Positions 8,273 to 12,998 of a DNA stretch of 12,998 nt are shown here, one piece after another (the stretch's first letter is position 1; the number at the start of each line of letters is the position of its first letter). A program made the translations under genes and the position numbers. The notes under the pieces are model-generated. The model ran no database searches and was not told the origin of the DNA. It was given only the letters and a program-made list of their open reading frames with translations. The stretch is from the NCBI GenBank assembly GCA_002424575.1, contig DIKN01000118.1, forward strand, positions 1,675 to 14,672. Direction: 5' to 3'. Origin of the DNA: Acholeplasmataceae bacterium UBA5617 (GTDB taxonomy: Bacteria > Bacillota_I > Bacilli_A > Acholeplasmatales > Acholeplasmataceae).

Positions 8273-8887
8273 ATGTCATCACGCTTGACCATCCAAGAAC
8301 TCATACAAAAAGACTACGATCGGAAGGTGAAAACCTTCCTCTCTTTACCTCTTGAAGGTAAAGATATCATGGTAGGGGATTCCATGATTGCTTATTTAAA
8401 CCTATCAAAATATCTCTTTCAAGATTGGATTAATCAAGGTATCGCAGGTGATACGACCAACGGTGTGTTAAACAGGTTAGATGCGGTCATGCGATTGAAA
8501 CCTAAACGAATCGTTCTAAGCATTGGATCAAACGACCTCGTTTTGACAAACAACACCTATGAAATGACGATGAAGAACATGCAAACCATCATTCAAACAC
8601 TTAAACATGATGCTCAGGTTTATGTATGTCTGATCACACCTGTGAATCCCATCATGAAGGAAGCAAACCAGGGGTATATTGCTGGTCGAACCAATGAAGC
8701 GATTCAAACTTTAAACGATGGAATCAAACACACTTTTCAAGAACGTGTCATTGATGTTTATACACCACTTGTCGATCACCATGGATTATTGGACGAAAAA
8801 TATTCAAAAGATGGCATTCATCTCAACGATGAAGGGTATAAACAATTCGTCAAAAGTATCCGATATGCATTGAATATAACAACCTAA
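8273..8887 (+). CDS. SGNH/GDSL-family hydrolase
   Basis: A 204-residue esterase/lipase-type hydrolase. All four SGNH blocks are present: GDS with nucleophile Ser37 (35-37), Gly59 in GIAGD, Asn87 in GSND (85-88), and the Asp180/His183 pair in DGIH. There is no signal peptide or membrane segment, so it should act in the cytoplasm. Related proteins remove acyl or acetyl groups from lipids or sugars; this one's substrate cannot be told from sequence. It starts one base after the uvrB stop, with AGAGGA inside the end of uvrB as ribosome binding site, so the two are surely co-transcribed and probably translationally coupled. A functional link with DNA repair is not implied by the family. The following gene has its own promoter. 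Confidence 0.9.
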   Translation: MSSRLTIQELIQKDYDRKVKTFLSLPLEGKDIMVGDSMIAYLNLSKYLFQDWINQGIAGDTTNGVLNRLDAVMRLKPKRIVLSIGSNDLVLTNNTYEMTMKNMQTIIQTLKHDAQVYVCLITPVNPIMKEANQGYIAGRTNEAIQTLNDGIKHTFQERVIDVYTPLVDHHGLLDEKYSKDGIHLNDEGYKQFVKSIRYALNITT

Positions 8888-8899
8888 CTATGGTATCAT
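8870..8899 (+). promoter_or_regulatory. Extended -10 promoter before the membrane protein gene
   Basis: TTGAAT (8870-8875), 18 bases, then TATCAT (8894-8899) preceded by TATGG gives the TRTGn extended -10. The -35 lies in the end of the hydrolase gene. A short hairpin, CTATG/CATAG, overlaps the -10 region (8888-8901). Confidence 0.6.
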
Positions 8900-8929
8900 A
8901 GAGCCATCATCAATCGATGGAGGGAAAAA

Positions 8930-9835
8930 ATGAAACTCGATATTATCGCACAACGTTTTAACATGCCTATGGAACAAGGTGTTCCCGTTTCTACGATCAA
9001 TGGATACCGCGTTCAAGTGATCAATTTTTACGTGGATGCTTTTGTCAAAGTTCCGATGATGTGCATGATGTTCGAAAGAACGCTCACGAAAGAAGAGATC
9101 AAAACAATTCAAAAAGCAGTAGGTATGACAGCCATGCGCATGGAATCCATTGTTTTAAATAACAATGCGATCATCTTCCCATTTAGAAGGGGCACAAAGC
9201 CATCTGAAAAGCACGATGAATACATGCGTAAAATCACCGATGCATGTCACACATTAGGGCTTAAAGATTTGGCGCATTGCCCATTTTGTGGTAAGGAAGA
9301 AACGGATTCAACCCGCATCATCAAAGATGTCATCGTACCTGTACATGACGCATGTGCCAAGGAACTTTATCAACAGATTACAGCTCATGTTGAAGAACTA
9401 GAAAAGTCACATAAAGGTATGGGTAAGAGTATATTCTTTGCTATTGCTGGTGCATTGGTAGGAGCAATCCCAACCTTGATTTCGATTATCTTTTTCCAGT
9501 ACATGCTCGCCATTTTGTATGCACTTATTCCTCTAGCATCCTTTTATGGGTATAAGTATGGTGGTGCACCGAAGAAATCATACATTCCTGTCGTGATCTC
9601 GGTGATCTCACTCGGTATCGTTATCGGTATGATGGTATGGTTATACGGTTCGATCGCAGCCGCAGAAGGATTCACTTTTAGTGAAGCGATGGGTGTTCAA
9701 GAGTTTAGTTCAAGTTTTTACTCGGATCTATTCACGAGCATTCTTTTCTTAGGTGTTGGGATTTTAATCTCGTGGCGTCAAATGTATAAACAGACAACAG
9801 CGGCCATCAAAAAGAATTATCAAGGTTTGAAATAG
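8930..9835 (+). CDS. Unrecognised four-helix membrane protein with zinc-knuckle-like motif
   Basis: I do not recognise this 301-residue protein. Residues 1-115 form a soluble domain with no known motif. A possible metal site follows: Cys117-x2-Cys120 (HCPFCG) and His139-x2-Cys142 (HDAC), spaced as in short zinc ribbons. Then come a charged linker (150-166) and four hydrophobic segments near 167-188, 190-209, 218-240 and 266-283, with a short polar C-terminal tail. There is no signal peptide, so the N-terminal domain probably faces the cytoplasm. GGAGGG stands 6-7 bases before ATG 8930. It has its own promoter and a strong terminator, so it is probably a single-gene unit. Possible roles are metal or stress sensing at the membrane or a membrane scaffold, but no function is shown. 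Confidence 0.85.
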   Translation: MKLDIIAQRFNMPMEQGVPVSTINGYRVQVINFYVDAFVKVPMMCMMFERTLTKEEIKTIQKAVGMTAMRMESIVLNNNAIIFPFRRGTKPSEKHDEYMRKITDACHTLGLKDLAHCPFCGKEETDSTRIIKDVIVPVHDACAKELYQQITAHVEELEKSHKGMGKSIFFAIAGALVGAIPTLISIIFFQYMLAILYALIPLASFYGYKYGGAPKKSYIPVVISVISLGIVIGMMVWLYGSIAAAEGFTFSEAMGVQEFSSSFYSDLFTSILFLGVGILISWRQMYKQTTAAIKKNYQGLK

Positions 9836-9843
9836 GTAGGATT

Positions 9844-9870
9844 GACCACGGTGTCGTGGTCTTTCTTTTT
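9844..9870 (+). terminator. Intrinsic terminator after the membrane protein gene
   Basis: GACCACG (9844-9850), loop GTGT, CGTGGTC (9855-9861) form a perfect 7 bp stem followed by TTTCTTTTT. It separates the membrane protein gene from the Sel1-repeat gene. Confidence 0.92.
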
Positions 9871-9898
9871 GCCTTTTTTCCCAACAAAAACATCCTTT

Positions 9899-9911
9899 AT
9901 GGTATGATAAT
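9899..9911 (+). promoter_or_regulatory. Extended -10 promoter of the Sel1-repeat gene
   Basis: ATGG-TATGAT (TATGAT at 9903-9908, with TG at 9900-9901) resembles the extended -10 elements at 3076 and 8890. GATAAT (9906-9911) overlaps it as an alternative -10. No -35 is evident. The call is supported by the terminator just upstream. If used, the mRNA leader would be only about 10-15 bases. Confidence 0.5.
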
Positions 9912-9927
9912 GATGGAGTTGATTCCT

Positions 9928-11190
9928 ATGAATGCACAGACCCACTATCTCGCAGGTCTATCCAATTACATCCTACATACTAAACGTAAAAACATCATGG
10001 TTGCCATCGAACATTTCACGCAAGCCGTCGCTTTAGGTCACGCTGATGCCCATTATTTTTTAGGTCGCTTCTACGGATTAGGTGATGGCATTTCCATCGA
10101 TTTTCATCAGGCAATGGATCATTATCACAGAGGTTTAGCTCTAGGCTCAGCCAAATGTGGTTATGCTCTCGGCTTGATGTATCATAGCGGTATGGGTGTT
10201 GATAAGGATGATGATGTTGCCAACGATTATTTTCAGACGCATTACCAGATGTTACTCGCCGAAGCTGAAAAACAAGACGTGGTTAGCATGCATATTTTGG
10301 GCACCTACTATTATTACGGTTTTCACGTTCAACGCTATATCTTTCAAGCGATGTCATGGTTTATCAAAGCTGCTGACTTAGGGTATAGTGATTCACAATA
10401 CATGTTAGGTATGATCTATGAGACGATAGGACATGAAGAAAACGAACAGGAAAAATCAAATCATTATTATAAGCTTGCTGCTGAGCAAGATCATCCTTAT
10501 GCACTCTATGCTTTAGGTATTAATGCACTCGAAGAAGAAAGATTTAGAGATGCTGTTTTTCATTTAGAAAAAGCAGCCAATCAACAATATGGATTAGCGG
10601 CTTATACGCTTGCCATGTATTATCACGAAAAAGAACCAAAATACCCCACCAAGGCATTTGAATGGTTTATGGTTGCTGCCAAGCAGCAGCATACAGAAGC
10701 CGAATATTATGTAGGACTCTATTATCAAAACGGTAAAGGTGTTCCACAAAATCTTGATCAAGCAGTCTATTGGTACGAGAAAGCTGCTATCAAAAACAAT
10801 AAAAATGCACTTTATCATTTAGCGATGATCTTAATCAAGCAAGAACAAAAAGATTATGTGATGATTGCAAAACTGTTAGAACGCGCTGCAAAACTGGATC
10901 ATCCCAACGCACAATATAATCTTGCTGTGATGCATCAAAAAGGTGATGGCGTTGAAAAAGATATGCAAAAAGCTCTATTCTGGTATGAGAAAGCAGCTGA
11001 GGCCAATCTTGCAATCGCTCAGTATAATTTAGGTATGCTCTATTATGAGGGAGCAGTTGTCCCCAAAGATGAGAAGAAAGCTAAAGAATTATGGCAGAAA
11101 GCAGCAAGTCAAGGATTAGAAGCTGCGATCAAGTTGATGTATTCGATCAACAATTATGAGAAATTACAAAAATCATCATGGCAATCATAA
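9928..11190 (+). CDS. Sel1-like repeat (TPR-type) protein
   Basis: A 420-residue protein made almost wholly of about eleven helix-turn-helix repeats of roughly 34-38 residues with the Sel1 pattern AxYxLGxxYxxGxGVxxDxxKAxxWYxKAAxxG. Repeats 8, 10 and 11 (about residues 263-370) fit best; repeats 5-7 and 9 are shortened and closer to plain TPRs. Such solenoids are protein-binding scaffolds; there is no enzyme domain, signal peptide or membrane helix, so a cytoplasmic adaptor is likely. I chose ATG 9928 because GGAG (9915-9918) lies 9 bases before it. Extending to GTG 9856 would place the start inside the preceding terminator stem. The 3' end overlaps the next small gene by 13 bases. Binding partner unknown. 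Confidence 0.9.
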   Translation: MNAQTHYLAGLSNYILHTKRKNIMVAIEHFTQAVALGHADAHYFLGRFYGLGDGISIDFHQAMDHYHRGLALGSAKCGYALGLMYHSGMGVDKDDDVANDYFQTHYQMLLAEAEKQDVVSMHILGTYYYYGFHVQRYIFQAMSWFIKAADLGYSDSQYMLGMIYETIGHEENEQEKSNHYYKLAAEQDHPYALYALGINALEEERFRDAVFHLEKAANQQYGLAAYTLAMYYHEKEPKYPTKAFEWFMVAAKQQHTEAEYYVGLYYQNGKGVPQNLDQAVYWYEKAAIKNNKNALYHLAMILIKQEQKDYVMIAKLLERAAKLDHPNAQYNLAVMHQKGDGVEKDMQKALFWYEKAAEANLAIAQYNLGMLYYEGAVVPKDEKKAKELWQKAASQGLEAAIKLMYSINNYEKLQKSSWQS

Positions 11191-11456
11191 AATATATCTA
11201 CCTCTTCAGCGGAATTGTGCTCTATATCGCGCTGAACATATTAAGCTATACGCATCCCAGTTTTATCGGTGCGATCCATCTTAAAGTCATCTATTCGCTT
11301 GTTTCATTAATTCTATTGGCCCTCGATTATATCACCATTTTAAAAACAGAATGGATCATGAAAAAACCCTTCAAGAGCTTCTCAACTTATACCAAAATCA
11401 TGCTTTATCTTGGCGTTATTGTTATTCCATTGATCAGCTTATATTATGAGTCTTAA
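11178..11456 (+). CDS. Small hydrophobic membrane protein, unknown function
   Basis: A 92-residue protein with three likely membrane helices, near residues 3-23, 33-54 and 71-89, joined by short polar or basic loops (LKTEWIMKKPFKSF). I recognise no family. It starts inside the end of the Sel1-repeat gene (13-base overlap, different frame) with no clear Shine-Dalgarno site, so it probably depends on ribosomes finishing the upstream gene. A terminator begins two or three bases after its stop, which agrees with the frame being the last gene of the unit. The coupling suggests, but does not prove, that it works with the Sel1 protein, for example as its membrane anchor. Confidence 0.7.
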   Translation: MAIIKYIYLFSGIVLYIALNILSYTHPSFIGAIHLKVIYSLVSLILLALDYITILKTEWIMKKPFKSFSTYTKIMLYLGVIVIPLISLYYES

Positions 11457-11458
11457 TG

Positions 11459-11494
11459 AAAAGGCGATTCCTCAAGGGATTCGCCTTTGTTTTC
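11459..11494 (+). terminator. Bidirectional terminator between convergent genes
   Basis: AAAGGCGA (11460-11467) pairs with TCGCCTTT (11481-11488), extended past one mismatch by TCC/GGA, with a T-rich tail (TTTGTTTTC) on the plus strand and TTTTCATT on the minus strand. It lies between the stops of the small membrane protein gene and pepT and can serve both. Confidence 0.85.
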
Positions 11495-12708
11495 TACTTC
11501 TCAGCAGCAAGTTTTATGATTTCAATGAATATCTTGACCGCTTTTTCCATTTGATTGATCGATGCAAATTCCATACGACCATGGAACTGGTAGCCACCGG
11601 TTCCAATGTTTGGACAAAGCAGCCCTTCATAGGTTAATCTTGCACCATCCGTACCACCACGAATAGCCTTATAGAATGGAACGACACCCGCTTTTTCGGT
11701 TGCTTTTTTGGCAAGTTCAATGATGTGCATATGGTTTTTAATCACTTCATACATGTTGAAGTAAGAATCCTTGATCACCAGTTTGAAGGCTTCATAACCA
11801 TATTTATGATTTAAATAAGCCGCAATCGTCTCAAATTCCTTTTTTTGTTCGGTAAACTTTGCCATATCATGATTGCGTATGATGTAATGCGCATGCGCGT
11901 GTTCTACTTCACCTTTCAAACCCGTTAAATGGTTAAATCCTTCATAACCTTCAGTATAAGCTGGATTTTTAAAGGTGGGAAGCATCTGATGAAATTCCAT
12001 AGCGAGATGAAGCGCATTGATCATTTTATTTTTCGCAGATCCTGGATGAATTGATTTTCCAACGACATCGAGGTCAGCAGAAGCCGCATTAAAGTTTTCA
12101 AATTCAATGCCACCCACTTCGTCACCATCTGCCGTATAGGCAAAATCAGCCTTGAACCATTCGTAATTGAAATGATCAGCACCTTCACCGATTTCTTCAT
12201 CCGGTGTAAAACAAACATAGATATCACCGTGTAGAACTTTGGGGTTTGCAACAAAATACGCGCATACTTCCATGATTTCCGCAACGCCACACTTATCATC
12301 AGCACCAAGCAAGGTGTGTCCATCCGTCACAATGATGTCATCACCAATGACGCGGGCTAAACTGGGGTATTTATCAGGAGCCATGCTCAATGTTTCATTC
12401 AGTTGAATGGTACCACCGTCATAGTTCTTGATGATGCGTGGCTTGACGTTTTCACCTGGTGCATCAGGAGATGTATCAACGTGGGCGACTAAGCCGATGG
12501 CTGGAGCACCTTCCATGTTTTTATTGATCTTGGCATAGGTGTAACCAAAATCATCCATGAAGGCTTCAATGCCCAAATCTTTTAATTCTTGTAATAAAAT
12601 ACGCGAAAGATTCTTTTGTTTTTCTGTGGATGGGTGCGTATGGGTCTCATGGGAAGACTGAGTATCCACCTTCACATAACGTAAAAAACGATCAATAAGT
12701 CGATTCAT
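11494..12708 (-). CDS. pepT: Peptidase T (tripeptide aminopeptidase)
   Basis: A cytoplasmic zinc aminopeptidase of family M20B that removes the N-terminal residue of tripeptides, a late step in using peptides as amino-acid source. At 404 residues it is full length (Salmonella PepT about 409). Dizinc and catalytic residues all match: His76 and Asp78 in VAHVDTS, Asp137 in LLGADDKCG, Glu171 and Glu172 in TPDEEIGEG, Asp194 in TADGDE, and His376 in GYQFHGRMEF. RGGTDGARL, the substrate-binding signature, is intact. AAGAAGGT precedes the ATG by 6 bases. It has its own promoter, is transcribed against the Sel1 unit, and shares the 3' terminator with it. Confidence 0.97.
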   Translation of the reverse strand: MNRLIDRFLRYVKVDTQSSHETHTHPSTEKQKNLSRILLQELKDLGIEAFMDDFGYTYAKINKNMEGAPAIGLVAHVDTSPDAPGENVKPRIIKNYDGGTIQLNETLSMAPDKYPSLARVIGDDIIVTDGHTLLGADDKCGVAEIMEVCAYFVANPKVLHGDIYVCFTPDEEIGEGADHFNYEWFKADFAYTADGDEVGGIEFENFNAASADLDVVGKSIHPGSAKNKMINALHLAMEFHQMLPTFKNPAYTEGYEGFNHLTGLKGEVEHAHAHYIIRNHDMAKFTEQKKEFETIAAYLNHKYGYEAFKLVIKDSYFNMYEVIKNHMHIIELAKKATEKAGVVPFYKAIRGGTDGARLTYEGLLCPNIGTGGYQFHGRMEFASINQMEKAVKIFIEIIKLAAEK

Positions 12709-12737
12709 AGGATTACCTTCTTTCTTATACTAGACTC

Positions 12738-12743
12738 ATTATA
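12738..12743 (-). promoter_or_regulatory. -10 box of pepT
   Basis: On the minus strand a perfect TATAAT stands about 30 bases before the pepT ATG. The sequence 17 bases further upstream (TTCATT) is a weak -35, and a better-looking TTGACT is 22 bases away, too far for normal spacing. Confidence 0.6.
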
Positions 12744-12774
12744 ACGCAAATAATCAAAAAAATGAAGTCAAATA

Positions 12775-12815
12775 TTAATAAAATGAAACATGAAATTGAT
12801 TTTTTTAATAAAATG
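12775..12815. repeat. Direct repeat TTAATAAAATG, 30-base period
   Basis: TTAATAAAATG occurs at 12775-12785 and again at 12805-12815, exactly 30 bases apart, just upstream of the rightward promoter at 12827 and behind the pepT promoter. It could be a paired binding site, but the region is so AT-rich that chance is possible. The rest of the 186-base intergenic stretch (12709-12894) holds only the two promoters and the rightward ribosome binding site. Confidence 0.4.
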
Positions 12816-12826
12816 TTGATTTTTGC

Positions 12827-12854
12827 TTGACATTTCGAGAAAACGCAATATAAT
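12827..12854 (+). promoter_or_regulatory. Housekeeping sigma promoter of the right-edge gene
   Basis: TTGACA (12827-12832), 16 bases, TATAAT (12849-12854): both hexamers are perfect consensus. This is the strongest-looking promoter in the window. Confidence 0.88.
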
Positions 12855-12894
12855 TAAGGTATCAATTAAAAAAATAAATGAAGGTGAGTGAAAA

Positions 12895-12998
12895 ATGACA
12901 AAAGATGAAGTCCTAACTCAACTGAATCGAAAAGAGATCTCCTCAAAACAAGCTTATCGGATGCTCTACAAACCGGTTAAAGAGCGTAAACCGAGACG
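12895..12998 (+). CDS. Start of a basic protein of unknown function (3' partial)
   Basis: Only the first 34 codons are present. The peptide opens with a helix-like stretch of the form KDEVLTQLNRKEISSKQAYRML, then becomes strongly basic (KPVKERKPRR) at the window edge. The opening resembles short SHOCT-like helices at the start of many Bacillota proteins (a leucine-rich helix, a 'K/G-x-I/L-S/T' turn, then 'A-x-x-L/M-L'). That is a pattern match, not a family assignment. AAGGTGAG (12881-12888) lies 6 bases before the ATG and a consensus promoter precedes it, so this is a real, probably well-expressed gene. Confidence 0.72.
   Translation, partial: MTKDEVLTQLNRKEISSKQAYRMLYKPVKERKPR

Noticed and set aside
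9856..9927. GTG-initiated N-terminal extension of the Sel1-repeat protein
   Set aside because: The GTG lies within the 3' stem of a strong terminator, the extension covers the T-run and promoter region, and no ribosome binding site precedes it. ATG 9928 has GGAG at good spacing.
11446..11637. 63-residue plus-strand reading frame over the pepT 3' end
   Set aside because: It runs through the terminator hairpin and lies antisense to the conserved C-terminal part of pepT; it has no ribosome binding site or protein-like composition.
12021..12323. 100-residue minus-strand frame inside pepT
   Set aside because: It is a shifted frame within a clearly intact pepT with all catalytic residues in the main frame, so there is no sign of a frameshift or nested gene.

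Overview
The window comes from a low-to-moderate GC bacterium of the Bacillota/Mycoplasmatota type. Shine-Dalgarno sites are strong, -10 boxes are AT-rich and often extended, and intrinsic terminators end in T-runs. TGA is used as a stop (it ends the second ABC gene) and Trp is TGG, so this is not a Mycoplasma/Spiroplasma-code organism. An Acholeplasma/Izemoplasma-like or Erysipelotrichia-like lineage would fit, but the sequence alone does not settle it. No rRNA, tRNA, CRISPR array, insertion sequence or phage gene is visible. The region reads as chromosomal housekeeping DNA.

Layout. Positions 1-2973 hold the end of an operon: two ABC exporter half-transporters (the first cut by the window edge) and a MarR-type regulator, joined by short overlaps and closed by a terminator. 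The two ABC subunits carry complementary degenerate motifs, the pattern of asymmetric heterodimeric drug exporters such as TM287/288, LmrCD and BmrCD. Positions 3062-4529 hold a pyruvate kinase gene with its own extended -10 promoter, a leader hairpin beside its ribosome binding site, and a terminator. Positions 4596-8887 hold a compact run: a Na+/phosphate cotransporter-family protein with a PhoU-like tail, the excision-repair helicase UvrB, and a small cytoplasmic SGNH/GDSL hydrolase.

Positions 8870-9870 hold a separately promoted gene for an unrecognised four-helix membrane protein with a C-x2-C/H-x2-C metal-binding knuckle, ended by a strong terminator. Positions 9900-11490 hold a Sel1-repeat protein whose 3' end overlaps a 92-residue membrane protein gene. 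A terminator here faces the convergent pepT gene (peptidase T, minus strand, 11494-12708). A 186-bp AT-rich intergenic stretch carries divergent promoters for pepT and for a gene cut off by the right edge.

Most genes have ordinary jobs: drug efflux, glycolysis, phosphate handling, DNA repair and peptide breakdown. I found no convincing undescribed multi-gene system. The items most worth a second look are the zinc-knuckle membrane protein, the Sel1/small-membrane-protein pair, the divergent regulatory domain of pyruvate kinase, and the RNA hairpins around pyk.
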